From: Candidatus Formimonas warabiya
GTDB lineage: Bacteria > Bacillota > Dehalobacteriia > Dehalobacteriales > Dehalobacteriaceae
Length of the DNA stretch: 64,000 bases
Reading direction: 5' to 3'
Assembly (NCBI RefSeq): GCF_002777255.1
Contig: NZ_CP017634.1
Coordinates: forward strand, 3,236,903-3,300,902
The number at the start of each line of letters is the position of its first letter. The first letter of the stretch is position 1. Made by a program: the position numbers and the translations under genes. Shown here in pieces: positions 54,365 through 63,362 of this stretch. Under the pieces are notes generated by a model. It did no database searches and was not told where the DNA came from. It was given only the letters and a program-made list of their open reading frames with translations.

Positions 54365-55393
54365 CTAGCTTTTACGCTCGGGCCATATTCCCTGGGGACG
54401 GAAAATCATTACCATAACCAAAACTATCCCAAAAAAGAGCATTCGGGTTTCTCCAATGCTCCTGAACACTTCCGGGAATAAAACCAGCAGAAAGGCGCCG
54501 AGAAGGGCTCCAGGAATCTTCCCCATGCCACCCAGTACGATGGCCAAAAGCACATTGGCCGACTGAAGAAACAGGAAGGATTCGGGAGAAACGGCGGACA
54601 TTTTAATGGCATAGAAGCATCCGCCCACACCGGCAAAAAGGGAACCCACAATATAGGCCAATAATTTATATCTTACCGTATCAATCCCCATCGCTTCCGC
54701 GGCATCCTCGTCTTCCCGGATATACTCAAGGGCCCGGCCAAATCTTGATTGATGCAGCCGGTAAGAAACAATAATCGCAATCACCACGAGAATAAAAAAC
54801 ACGTAGTAAAAATGGTTGATCAAGTAGATCTTCATGCCAAAGAATTCCGGCCGGGGAATACCGACCAAGCCGCTGGCTCCTCCGGTGATACTCAAATTCC
54901 GGGCAATTAACCGGGTGATTTCCCCAAAACCTAAAGTGACGATAGCTAAATAGTCACTGCGCAATTTTAGTGTAGGCCCCCCGATAATGCAGGCCACAAT
55001 CACCGAGATCACCATGGCGATGGGGATGGTCAGCCAAAAGCTTATGCCCATTTTCACCAGAATCCCCGTCGTATAGGCGCCAAAGGCAAAAAAGGCCGCA
55101 TTACCCAAGTTTAAAAGACCGCAGTAACCAACGGTAATGTTTAACCCCAGGCAGAGAACCATATAAAAGAAGGCATTGGTCATTACTTCCATCACATAGT
55201 TGTTTGACACCTGAGGCAAGATTAAAATGGCAGCACAAAGAATGCCCAGTACTAAATATTGAATCTTTTTATTTTCCATCTTTTCGTAAATGCTGTCCAT
55301 AAACCGGGTAAAGGCATTTCCGCTTACAGCCTTTCTACCGTCAGCAGAGCCTGGCTGTTCGTTTATTTGCACGTTTTCTTTTTCTATGTTCAT
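54365..55393 (-). CDS. livM: Branched-chain amino acid-type ABC transporter permease LivM
   Basis: The protein (342 aa from the chosen start) has about eight to ten helices and the LivM signatures GLNITVGYCGLLNLGNAAFFAFGAY and SRFGRALEYIREDEDAAEAMGI. The ATG at 55393 lies four bases after the livH stop and follows AGAGGAT. It has an unusually long polar N-terminus of about 40 residues before helix 1. Confidence 0.93.
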   Translation of the reverse strand: MNIEKENVQINEQPGSADGRKAVSGNAFTRFMDSIYEKMENKKIQYLVLGILCAAILILPQVSNNYVMEVMTNAFFYMVLCLGLNITVGYCGLLNLGNAAFFAFGAYTTGILVKMGISFWLTIPIAMVISVIVACIIGGPTLKLRSDYLAIVTLGFGEITRLIARNLSITGGASGLVGIPRPEFFGMKIYLINHFYYVFFILVVIAIIVSYRLHQSRFGRALEYIREDEDAAEAMGIDTVRYKLLAYIVGSLFAGVGGCFYAIKMSAVSPESFLFLQSANVLLAIVLGGMGKIPGALLGAFLLVLFPEVFRSIGETRMLFFGIVLVMVMIFRPQGIWPERKS

Positions 55394-55397
55394 GGCA

Positions 55398-56312
55398 TTA
55401 CATCCTCTCAATCTCTGTTTTACCTAAAATGCCATTAGGCTTAAAGATCAAAAGCAGGATCAGCAGTCCGAAAGCAAATACATCCTTCCATTCTGAACCG
55501 ATAAAGGGAACCTGGGTACCCGCCGCTTCCAGCAGCCCCAGGATCAGCCCCCCGGCCATAGCCCCGGGAATGCTGCCGATTCCCCCGATTACTGCCGCAG
55601 TAAATGCTTTGATCCCAATGACAAACCCCATGAAAAAGTGGATGCTGCCATAATAAACTCCTGCCATGTTCCCCGCAGCTGCAGCCAAAGCAGATCCGAT
55701 AAAAAAGGTCAGGGCAATGATTTTATTTACATTAATCCCCATTAAACGGCAGGCATCCTGGTCAAGGGAGATGGCCCTCATCGCCTTGCCATACATGGTC
55801 TTGCTGATAAACCAGGCCAGAACGGACATTAAAGTAGCTGTGGAAAGGACTAAAACAATTTGGGTATAGGTAATATGAACGGAACCAAAATCAAACCCGT
55901 TATAACCTAAACCCGTGGTAAAAGCTTTGTATTCCCCTCCGGTGATTACCATAACCGAGTTGTATAATATCAAAGATACGCCCACCGCAGTAATTAATAT
56001 AGACAAGCGAGGGGCACTCAGCAGAGGCCGGTAGGCAATGCGCTGAATAATCACGCCTAACAAGCCCACCAGGATCATGCTGCACACCATGGCAGACAGA
56101 ATACCCAACCATCCGTTGCCCATCGCATCGCTCACCACGCCCAAGATAGCAAAACCAACAAATGCCCCGGTCATATAGATGTCGCCGTGGGCAAAGTTAA
56201 GCAGTTTAATAATTCCATAAACCATGGAGTACCCCAGAGCTACAAGACTGTAAAAAGAGCCCAAAATAAGTCCGTTCACAAGCTGTTGGAGGATAATATC
56301 CTGTAAGCCCAT
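55398..56312 (-). CDS. livH: Branched-chain amino acid-type ABC transporter permease LivH
   Basis: The protein (304 aa) has about eight helices and the LivH signatures YGIIKLLNFAHGDIYMTGAFVG and KAFTAAVIGGIGSIPGAMAGGL. I chose ATG 56312, nine bases after AGGAGAGG. The ATG at 56321 abuts that site and is less likely. Confidence 0.93.
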   Translation of the reverse strand: MGLQDIILQQLVNGLILGSFYSLVALGYSMVYGIIKLLNFAHGDIYMTGAFVGFAILGVVSDAMGNGWLGILSAMVCSMILVGLLGVIIQRIAYRPLLSAPRLSILITAVGVSLILYNSVMVITGGEYKAFTTGLGYNGFDFGSVHITYTQIVLVLSTATLMSVLAWFISKTMYGKAMRAISLDQDACRLMGINVNKIIALTFFIGSALAAAAGNMAGVYYGSIHFFMGFVIGIKAFTAAVIGGIGSIPGAMAGGLILGLLEAAGTQVPFIGSEWKDVFAFGLLILLLIFKPNGILGKTEIERM

Positions 56313-56399
56313 ATATTTCATCCTCTCCTGCATAATTTGAGAAACATATGCCCGCCCCTGTGCAGGGCTGGCATATGTTCCAGTGGTTTTTACTTATTT

Positions 56400-57566
56400 C
56401 TATTGAACCAGCACAAACTTGCCGTCTTTCACTTCCACAACCATGAAGTTACTGGTGGCCAAAGTATGATTTTCCGCAAAGGTGGTGGTTCCGGCAATTC
56501 CTTGATAATCTTTGGTTTCACTTAAAGCTTTTACGACAGCGTCAAAATCTGTAGCATTGGCTCTGGTCATGGCATCGGCCAAAATTCCCAAGCCATCGAA
56601 AGCCAGCGCGGAATAGGGGCCGGGATCCATGCTATATTTCGCTTTATAATCTTCCACATATTGTTTCGCTGCCGGCAGATAATCGGCAATCGGGCTGGAT
56701 AATACTTGAACGCCTTCGGTAGCCGTGCCGCCGATTTCGATCAGCTGAGGCGAGCAGGATCCGTCACCGACCATAATTTTTCCGGTATAACCGCTTTGGC
56801 GCAGCTGCTTGATCAGCAATCCGCCGTCCGCAAAGTAAGCGGTCCAGAACACCAGATCCGGGTTCTTCGCTTTGATCCGGGTTACTAAAGCGGAAGTATC
56901 CTGTTCCCCTTTATTCATTACTTCCATGGCAACTACTTCGTTGCCGGCTGCTTTCCATTCCGTATCAGCCATTTTGGCCAAGTCTTCGGAGTAGGCGTCC
57001 CCTTGATGCACGATGGCAACTTTCTTCACGCCGCCGTTGGTCCACATTTCAATGGCTTTTTCGACCTGGTGCTTCGCAGTTCCGTTGGTTTCGAAGGCAT
57101 TGCCCGGGTTTTCGGTCTCGATCTTACTGGAGTTGGCTGCGGTAATCACAAAAGGAATCTTGGCATCGTTATAAAGGGTCAAAGTGGGAATGGTTGCGCC
57201 GGAGCAATAGCCGCCTACCACAGCTACCACACCCTGGGAAATCAGCTTGTTGGCAGCAGAAGCAGATTGCTGCGGGTCACAGGCATCATCGGCAGTAACG
57301 GTAACAATTTTTTTACCCATCACCCCGCCTTTAGCATTAATTTGATCCGCCGCGATATTAATGGCGTTTTCCATATCCTTTCCGTATGTTGCTTCAGAAC
57401 CGGTGGTAGGCACCATAATACCTACAAGAATTTCTCCGTCAAATTGTTGTTCTTCCGTACCGGTGTTGTTGTCTGCCGGCTGCTCGGCCTGCTGCTGTCC
57501 GCACCCGAATGCCGCTAAAGCCAGCATTGCCATGACCACTACCAAGAATAACGTTTTTTTAGACAT
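56400..57566 (-). CDS. livK: Branched-chain amino acid-type substrate-binding lipoprotein (LivJ/LivK)
   Basis: The 388-aa lipoprotein has a signal ending ALAAFGC, an NNTGTEEQQ linker, and a type I periplasmic binding fold (EILVGIMVPTTGSEATYGKDMENAI, VVAVVGGYCSGATIP, ALAFDGLGILADAM). It delivers ligand to LivHM. The ligand may be a branched-chain amino acid, but the neighbouring hydroxyproline-type enzyme suggests an imino acid is also possible. It heads the liv operon and has GGGGGTT before its ATG. Confidence 0.92.
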   Translation of the reverse strand: MSKKTLFLVVVMAMLALAAFGCGQQQAEQPADNNTGTEEQQFDGEILVGIMVPTTGSEATYGKDMENAINIAADQINAKGGVMGKKIVTVTADDACDPQQSASAANKLISQGVVAVVGGYCSGATIPTLTLYNDAKIPFVITAANSSKIETENPGNAFETNGTAKHQVEKAIEMWTNGGVKKVAIVHQGDAYSEDLAKMADTEWKAAGNEVVAMEVMNKGEQDTSALVTRIKAKNPDLVFWTAYFADGGLLIKQLRQSGYTGKIMVGDGSCSPQLIEIGGTATEGVQVLSSPIADYLPAAKQYVEDYKAKYSMDPGPYSALAFDGLGILADAMTRANATDFDAVVKALSETKDYQGIAGTTTFAENHTLATSNFMVVEVKDGKFVLVQ

Positions 57567-57734
57567 TAATTTTTTAACCCCCTTCGTTCTTCCTTCGCTT
57601 GGTTTTGAAAACCCTTTCTCTAGATAAAAATAGCTTGATCAAAACTGTCGGTTCAGACTCACCTCCTTCGTCGCCAAATAAAACTCAGTTGCAAAGCTTG
57701 AGAGCGAACCATTGCTGTCAAATGTGACGTCTTA

Positions 57735-57757
57735 TAACAAACATGCCCCCTGCATGT
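57735..57757 (-). terminator. Weak hairpin after the proline-racemase-family gene
   Basis: A 6-bp stem ACATGC / GCATGT (57741-57746 and 57752-57757) with a 5-base loop is followed on the minus strand by TTGTTATAA. It lies in the 196-base gap before livK. It could be a weak terminator or attenuator; the gap shows no clear sigma-A promoter. Confidence 0.4.
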
Positions 57758-57762
57758 AGTTA

Positions 57763-58785
57763 TCAACCACCAGTAATGCGAAATCCTTCCGGCAGAGGAT
57801 CTTCCGGTTCCAGAACCAGTTGATTGAATCCTACAATTTGAGCGGTTCCCCCCACAATGGGAATCACGGCATCAAAATCAGCCACCTTGGTAAATTCTTT
57901 AATAGTTCCGGTAAATGGGGTATCGATAATACTCTTATTAATCAAAGTCATACCCTTTTTCAATAAGCCTTTTGCATGCAAAAGAGCCACCCGGGCCGAA
58001 GTGCCTGTTCCGGTAGGAGAACGGTCAATTTGGGCATCCGCAAAAATACAGACATTCTTGGAATCCAGTCCTCCCTCCACTTCTTCCACCGGTGCGGTAA
58101 TGATGGTGCCATAAATCCCGCACAGTTCCGGTTCCAAGGGGTGGACCACTTTCATCTGGTCCATAATCTGATATTTCAATTCCATGCCCCGGCGTACCAA
58201 ATCATCCATCTGTTTCGGGGTCACTTCGAGACCTAATTTTTCTGCCTCCACCCAAACATAAAATGCTCCGCCATAGGCAATATCCACGGTGATTTCCCCG
58301 ATGCCCCCCACCTTGACCTTCACATCCCGGGCATAAACAAAAGAAGGGACGTTTTCAAAATCGACCCGGATCACTCTGCCGTCCCGGACCTCGGCACAGG
58401 CTACCACCCGTCCCGCCGGAGAATCGATTTTTACCACTTTCACTCCGTTGGCGGCTTCAATCATACCGGTTTCAATAACTACCTTCGTCACGGCAATAAT
58501 CCCATGTCCGCACATGGTACTATATCCCTCATTATGGGTGAAAATCACACCAAAATCTCCATCCTCGGTTACGGGAGGCGTAATAATACAGCCGTACATC
58601 CCGCTATGGCCCCGGGGTTCCAACATCAGCATTTTTCGAATATGGTCATAATTTTCCAGCATGAAACGGCGCTTCTCCAAAATGGTATTCCCTTTAATGG
58701 GGGGAAGACCGGAAGTGATCACCCGGAGCGGTTCTCCCGCCGTGTGTGCATCAATGGCATGAATAATCCGGGAAAACTTTAACAT
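57763..58785 (-). CDS. Proline racemase family enzyme, predicted trans-3-hydroxy-L-proline dehydratase
   Basis: The protein (340 aa) has the proline racemase fold with the first catalytic cysteine C92 in MCGHG. In the second site the sequence is DRSPTGTGTSAR, so T258 replaces the second catalytic cysteine. In this family Cys/Cys marks racemases and epimerases, while Cys/Thr marks trans-3-hydroxy-L-proline dehydratases, which make pyrroline-2-carboxylate. That is the most likely activity. The ATG at 58785 follows AAAGGAGGC; a longer frame runs into repeat DNA upstream. It precedes the liv operon on the same strand. Confidence 0.88.
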   Translation of the reverse strand: MLKFSRIIHAIDAHTAGEPLRVITSGLPPIKGNTILEKRRFMLENYDHIRKMLMLEPRGHSGMYGCIITPPVTEDGDFGVIFTHNEGYSTMCGHGIIAVTKVVIETGMIEAANGVKVVKIDSPAGRVVACAEVRDGRVIRVDFENVPSFVYARDVKVKVGGIGEITVDIAYGGAFYVWVEAEKLGLEVTPKQMDDLVRRGMELKYQIMDQMKVVHPLEPELCGIYGTIITAPVEEVEGGLDSKNVCIFADAQIDRSPTGTGTSARVALLHAKGLLKKGMTLINKSIIDTPFTGTIKEFTKVADFDAVIPIVGGTAQIVGFNQLVLEPEDPLPEGFRITGG

Positions 58786-58811
58786 TTTTTTGCCTCCTTT
58801 ATTATAGGTCA

Positions 58812-58863
58812 GGGGACACACCTCTATATTGAGCATTTCTATCTGGCTGAGGAATGTCCCCAA
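58812..58863. repeat. Element with GGGGACA/TGTCCCC inverted ends, unit A1
   Basis: This 52-base unit starts GGGGACACACC and ends GAGGAATGTCCCC. Its right end forms a 13-bp hairpin (58848-58860 with 58872-58884) with the left end of the next unit. Confidence 0.6.
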
Positions 58864-58871
58864 TTATACTA

Positions 58872-58995
58872 GGGACATTCCTCAATCCAAAATACAAGAA
58901 GCCAGAAACCAGAAAGGTAAGTTAGAGTGAGGAAGGAATCTTGTTTCTTGCCTCTTGACTCTTGACTCTTGACTCTTGTAGCGCGGAATGTCCCC
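58872..58995. repeat. Element with GGGGACA/TGTCCCC inverted ends, unit A2, with (CTCTTGA) tandem repeat
   Basis: This unit starts GGGACATTCCTC and ends CGGAATGTCCCC. Its interior has a purine-rich left half (ACAAGAAGCCAGAAACCAGAAAGG) that is roughly complementary to the right half, and three to four copies of the 7-mer CTCTTGA at about 58951-58978. Confidence 0.65.
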
Positions 58996-59282
58996 CATTC
59001 TGTAAAATTCCTCATGAGTATTCTTTATGTAAAATAATTTAACTCCTTAAAGATCTATTTCATGATTCACTCCCTTTTCCCATGCTTTTCCCTCCTTCTG
59101 TCCTATCAACTATGACCTGTTCATCATAAGGTCAGACCATATTACAATACAATAAAAATAAGAATTCCCCTTATTCCGATCTCTTCTATCATACAATTTA
59201 ATAAATTTGGACTTCATATTGATTTCAATTAATTCTATTAATTCTACACTTTTTAATCTTTTCCTGCTTGATCCAAGGAAAA

Positions 59283-59313
59283 TAAAAAACGCCTCTCAAA
59301 TAATGAAAGGCGT
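59283..59313 (-). terminator. Terminator of the split transketolase operon
   Basis: A 9-bp stem with one mismatch (ACGCCTTTC-type, 59289-59297 with 59305-59313) is followed on the minus strand by TTTTTTATTTT. It lies about 100 bases after the transketolase C-terminal subunit stop. Confidence 0.85.
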
Positions 59314-59410
59314 CATTGCCATTTATCAGATACTCCCTTGTATCTAATCAAGATTATGCCACATTCCAGTTCCCTTGTCAACAACTTCCTCACGGGTCCC
59401 CCTGTCTGCC

Positions 59411-60349
59411 CTATTTTCGCTTGATCACTTCCCGGGCCCCATTCACAATGTTTTCTGCCGTCAGACCATATTTTATTAACAGGTCTTGAGGGGCCCCGGA
59501 TTCACCAAAGCTGTCCAAGACACCGACCCTTTTCAAAGGAGCGGGCCGGTTTTCGCCCAAAACTTCTGCCACGGCACTGCCCAATCCGCCGATAATGCTG
59601 TGCTCTTCTGCCGTAACCACAGCTCCCGTAGTTTTAACAACCCGGACAATAGTTTCCCGGTCGATGGGCTTAATGGTATGAACATTCAGGACGGCAGCTG
59701 AAATGCCCTCCGTTTCTAGAACTTTAGCGGCTTGCACACAAGCATCCACCATCAGTCCCGTACCAATCAGGGCTACGTCTGTGCCCTCCCGCAGTACGAC
59801 AGCTTTCCCCCATTCAAACCGGTAATTTTCATCATTAACGGCCGGAACCGCTAAGCGACCCAGCCGGATATAAACAGGACCTTCCGCCTGAGCTGCCGCT
59901 AAAACAGCTGCTTCTGTTTCCGCAGCATCAGCCGGAACAATTACCGTCATATGAGGAATGGACCGCATTAACGAAATATCTTCCACCGTTTGATGGGAGG
60001 CCCCGTCTTCCCCGACAGTAATACCCGCATGAGTCGCAGCAATTTTCACATTTAGCCTGGGATAAGCGATGGTGTTTCTAATCTGTTCAAAAGCCCGTCC
60101 TGTAGCAAACATGGCAAAGGTGCTGACGAAGGGAATTTTTCCTGTGGTGGCCAGTCCCGCCGCCGTTCCCATCAGGTTCTGCTCGGCAATGCCGACGTTA
60201 ATAAACCTGTGCGGAAATACTTTTGCGAAATCCGCAGTTTTCGTGGATTTAGACAAATCACCATCGAGAACCACGATATTGGCATATTTTTCACCCAATT
60301 TAACCAAAGCTCTTCCATAAGCTTCCCGGGTGGCAATCTTAGTTGTCAT
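59411..60349 (-). CDS. Transketolase, C-terminal (pyrimidine-binding) subunit
   Basis: The protein (312 aa) has the transketolase pyrimidine-binding domain (NVGIAEQNLMGTAAGLATTGKIPF with the catalytic Glu) and the C-terminal domain (NVHTIKPIDRETI, AEEHSIIGGLGSAVAEVL). With the subunit encoded upstream it forms a full transketolase or a DXS-like transferase. The ATG at 60349 follows ATGGAGG with a 9-base spacer. Confidence 0.9.
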   Translation of the reverse strand: MTTKIATREAYGRALVKLGEKYANIVVLDGDLSKSTKTADFAKVFPHRFINVGIAEQNLMGTAAGLATTGKIPFVSTFAMFATGRAFEQIRNTIAYPRLNVKIAATHAGITVGEDGASHQTVEDISLMRSIPHMTVIVPADAAETEAAVLAAAQAEGPVYIRLGRLAVPAVNDENYRFEWGKAVVLREGTDVALIGTGLMVDACVQAAKVLETEGISAAVLNVHTIKPIDRETIVRVVKTTGAVVTAEEHSIIGGLGSAVAEVLGENRPAPLKRVGVLDSFGESGAPQDLLIKYGLTAENIVNGAREVIKRK

Positions 60350-60394
60350 GTATAGCAGCCTCCATCTCATAGGATAATTTAGGGGTTATCCGGT

Positions 60395-61219
60395 CTACTC
60401 CCCTGCCAACTCCGCCAATGCCTTCTCCGCTTCCTCCCGCTTCGGGGCCACCCCGTGCCATCCGGCGACATCTTCCATAAAGGAAACACCTTTTCCTTTT
60501 ATCGTATTGGCAATTACCATGGATGGTTTCCCCGTGACGGTTCTGGCATGATCCAGGGCAGCCAGGATACGGGAGACATCATGGCCGTCAATGACCTGGA
60601 CATCCCAACCAAAGGCACGCCATTTCTCATCTACCGGTTCCGGGGACATCACATCGGTAATTTTCCCGTCAATCTGCAGTCCGTTATGGTCCAGGAACAC
60701 GGCCAAATTGTCCAAGTGATAATGGGCAGCAAACATCGCCGCCTCCCAAATTTGGCCTTCCTGACATTCTCCATCTCCAAGCAACGCATAAACCCGATAG
60801 CCGGCCCCATCCATTTTCCCTGCCAAAGCCATTCCATTCGCCGCCGAGAGACCTTGTCCCAAAGAACCGGTAGAGATCTCCACGCCGGGTACTTTTCTCA
60901 TATCCGGATGGCCCTGCAGTTTGCTGCCAATTTTTCTTAAGGTCCATAGATCCTCTTTGGGAAAAAAGCCCTTTTCGGCAAGAGCGGCATATAAAACCGG
61001 GGCAGCATGTCCTTTGGACAGTACAAAACGGTCCCGCTCCGGCCAGGCGGGATTTTGCGCATCGACCCGCATTTCATGAAAATACAAAACAGTTACGATA
61101 TCGGCGGCGGAAAGAGATCCCCCCGGATGGCCGGAGCCTGCTTCTGCCAGCATCTGAATGATGTCCTTTCTAATCTCTTTGGCTTTGTCTTTCAGCAAGT
61201 TGACTGTTTCTGAATCCAT
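60395..61219 (-). CDS. Transketolase, N-terminal (thiamine diphosphate-binding) subunit
   Basis: The 274-aa protein has the thiamine-diphosphate motif GDGECQEGQIWEAAMFAA ending in DHNGLQ, and the substrate-phosphate contacts GHPGGSLSAADIV and SKGHAAPVLYAAL. Split transketolases are common in Clostridia and archaea and make pentoses when the oxidative pentose pathway is absent. The ATG at 61219 follows GGAGGTACATATAAA. Confidence 0.92.
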   Translation of the reverse strand: MDSETVNLLKDKAKEIRKDIIQMLAEAGSGHPGGSLSAADIVTVLYFHEMRVDAQNPAWPERDRFVLSKGHAAPVLYAALAEKGFFPKEDLWTLRKIGSKLQGHPDMRKVPGVEISTGSLGQGLSAANGMALAGKMDGAGYRVYALLGDGECQEGQIWEAAMFAAHYHLDNLAVFLDHNGLQIDGKITDVMSPEPVDEKWRAFGWDVQVIDGHDVSRILAALDHARTVTGKPSMVIANTIKGKGVSFMEDVAGWHGVAPKREEAEKALAELAGE

Positions 61220-61270
61220 TTTATATGTACCTCCATGTTTTCGGTTTTCGCTCCTTTGTTCTCTGCTCTT

Positions 61271-62125
61271 TTACGGCAGGCCGTAATCGGCCTGTTTGAA
61301 GCCTTCCCCCAATACTTCATGAACATTGGCCACGATGACAAAAGCTTTAGGATCCACGCTGTAGACAATACTCTTTAAGGTACTTACCTCGGACTGGGCC
61401 ACCACGCAGAGCAAAACTTCCCGCTCAGTCGCCGTATATGCTCCTTTGCTCTGGAAAGAGGTGACACCCCGGCTCATCCGGGTCAACAACTCTTCACTAA
61501 TTTGGCGGTGATGCTCAGAAATAATTAAGGCCGCTTTGGCGTAAGTAACCCCTTCTTGGATCACATCAATCATTTTGCCGGTAACAAAGACCGTCACTAA
61601 AGCATACAAGGCCTTCTCAATGTCAAAGACAATCCCTGCTAAAATGATCACCATGGCATCAATAGACAATAAGGAGTAACCTAAACTGATCTTGACAAAT
61701 TTGTGCAGCAGCGCGGCGGCAAGGTCCGTCCCTCCCGTCGTTCCCTTGGAACGAAACACAATGCCTAATCCCAAACCGCAGACCACTCCTCCATAAACCG
61801 CTGCAAGAAGAGGATCATGGGTCCATGGTTTGTCCACAATCGTGGCTAAACCATCCACAAAAAATGAAATCACAAAGGTTCCATACAGGGACTTGATGCC
61901 GAATTTCATCCCTAATTCTTTGGTACACAAGAGAAGCAACGGGATATTAATCACGAACATGCTCACACCAACCGGGAATTTAAAAACGTAATAAAGCACC
62001 GTCGCCAGACCGCTTACTCCACCGGCAGCGATTTTATTGGGAATCAAAAAAGCCACCAAGCCGAGGGCAGTGATGAAACTGCCTACCGTAACCCCGATTA
62101 GGTCGCCCACAATACGATAACGCAT
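61271..62125 (-). CDS. YitT family membrane protein (DUF161/DUF2179)
   Basis: The protein (284 aa) has five to six membrane helices with the repeated YitT_membrane motif (NKIAAGGVSGLATVLYYVF and later GSKGTTGGTDLAAALL-type sequence). A C-terminal cytosolic DUF2179 domain follows (YTATEREVLLCVVAQSEVSTLKSIV). The family is widespread in Firmicutes and its transport substrate is unknown. The ATG at 62125 follows GGGGTG. Confidence 0.88.
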   Translation of the reverse strand: MRYRIVGDLIGVTVGSFITALGLVAFLIPNKIAAGGVSGLATVLYYVFKFPVGVSMFVINIPLLLLCTKELGMKFGIKSLYGTFVISFFVDGLATIVDKPWTHDPLLAAVYGGVVCGLGLGIVFRSKGTTGGTDLAAALLHKFVKISLGYSLLSIDAMVIILAGIVFDIEKALYALVTVFVTGKMIDVIQEGVTYAKAALIISEHHRQISEELLTRMSRGVTSFQSKGAYTATEREVLLCVVAQSEVSTLKSIVYSVDPKAFVIVANVHEVLGEGFKQADYGLP

Positions 62126-62136
62126 AAACAACTACA

Positions 62137-62220
62137 CCCCATCAATTGGGGGCATACCTCGTTACAAGAGGCAAGAAATAAGATTTCTTGCTTCTGGCTT
62201 CTTGAACGAGGTGTGTCCCC
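62137..62220. repeat. Element with inverted ends, unit B
   Basis: The left end (GGGGGCATACCTCG) and right end (CGAGGTGTGTCCCC) are near-perfect inverted repeats. The interior (CAAGAGGCAAGAAAT ... ATTTCTTGCTTCTGGCTTCTTG) folds back on itself. It lies between yitT and prfB and shares ends and interior words with the elements at 58812-58995 and 63363-63472. Confidence 0.7.
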
Positions 62221-62234
62221 TAACCGCTAACAAA

Positions 62235-63339
62235 TTAATCCTTGTGCCTGAACTGGTGCAAATAGGCCGCAATGAAGGTGTCCAGCTCTCCATCCATAAC
62301 CGCGTCCACATTACCCATTTCCATGCCGGTACGATGATCTTTCACCAGCCGGTAGGGTTGAAATACATAAGACCGGATTTGACTGCCCCAACCAATTTCC
62401 TGTTGATCACCCCGGAGTTCAGCCATCTGTTCCTCCTGTTCCCGGCGTTTGATCTCCAGCAGTTTCGCCCTTAACAGTTTCATCGCCTTATCCCGGTTCG
62501 CATGCTGGGATCTTTCGTCCTGACACTGGGTGACGATGCCGGTAGGAATGTGGGTAATACGCACGGCGGAATCGGTTTTATTCAAATGCTGGCCTCCTTT
62601 GCCCCCTGAGCGAAAGGTGTCTATTCTTAAGTCATCCGGATCTATTTCTACCTCGTCGTCATATTCCACCTGAGGCAAAACATCCACGGAAGCAAAGGAG
62701 GTATGCCTGCGCCCGTTGGCATCAAAAGGAGAGATTCTTACCAGCCGGTGCACGCCCTTTTCCGATCTGAGATATCCAAAGGCATTCAGCCCTTCTACAG
62801 AAAGGGACACACTCTTTACTCCCGCTTCATCTCCGGCCAAATAATCCAGCACTTCCACCTTAAAGCCTTCCCTTTCACAATACCGGGTATACATGCGCAT
62901 GAGCATGGCCACCCAATCTTGTGCTTCCGTGCCTCCTGCCCCGGCATGCAAAGATAAGATGGCATGATGATTATCGTAGGGCCCTGATAAGAGTACGGCT
63001 AATTCCATGGACTCCAGGCTCTTGATCCAGCTTTTCATTTGGGCGGCAACTTCATGTTCTACCGACTCATCACTTTCTTCCGTGCCTAACTCCCAAAGGA
63101 CCTTGATATCCTCAAATTGAGACGCTAATTGATCATAGCGCTTCACCCGTTCTTTTTGATCGGTAATCCGCTGCAATATTCTTTGGGCCTGCTCCCGGTC
63201 CTCCCAAAAACCAGGCCCCAAGGTTGTCTCTTCCAATTTTTTTATTTCTTCTTCCCGTTTGGCCACGTCAAAGAGAAACCCTCAATTCTCTCAGACGGCA
63301 CCCTGCCTCTTCAATTTCTTTCTTTAAATCAGCAAGCAT
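62235..63339 (-). CDS. prfB: Peptide chain release factor 2, with programmed +1 frameshift
   Basis: Release factor 2 recognises UGA and UAA. The gene begins at ATG 63339 (after AAGGGGGGAT) and encodes 23 residues. It then reaches CTT-TGA-C, with the TGA at 63268-63270, where ribosomes must slip +1 to read GAC and continue for 343 more residues (367 in all). An upstream GAGGG (63279-63283) acts as the stimulatory anti-SD contact. SPF (203-205) and GGQ (248-250, in SGGKGGQHLNK) are intact and match the spacing of known RF2. This is autoregulation: low RF2 favours the shift. Confidence 0.96.
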
Positions 63340-63362
63340 CCCTATCCCCCCTTAAAATGTTA

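Larger units (their letters stand above)
58786..59410. other. Large non-coding gap with tandem inverted-end elements
   Basis: This 625-base gap has no convincing gene. From 58812 to 58995 it holds two units with GGGGACA-type inverted ends. From 59000 to 59280 it is AT-rich with no recognisable structure and could hold the promoter of the hydroxyproline gene. At 59283-59313 it holds the transketolase terminator. Confidence 0.6.

Noticed and set aside
57567-57762. Riboswitch or leader peptide before livK
   Set aside because: A GGAGGTG site near 57660 is followed only by a seven-codon frame within the site itself, and no conserved riboswitch core was recognisable.
57763-58785. Proline racemase inactivated by loss of the second catalytic cysteine
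   Set aside because: Cys-to-Thr at this position is the known mark of hydroxyproline dehydratases, not of decay.
58951-58978. CTCTTGA tandem repeat as a CRISPR or phase-variation tract
   Set aside because: There are only three to four 7-base copies with no spacers and no coding gene across them; it is part of a repeat element.
63268-63339. prfB looks broken by an in-frame TGA after 23 codons
   Set aside because: The CTT-TGA-C context and upstream GAGGG mark the programmed +1 frameshift of prfB, so the gene is intact.
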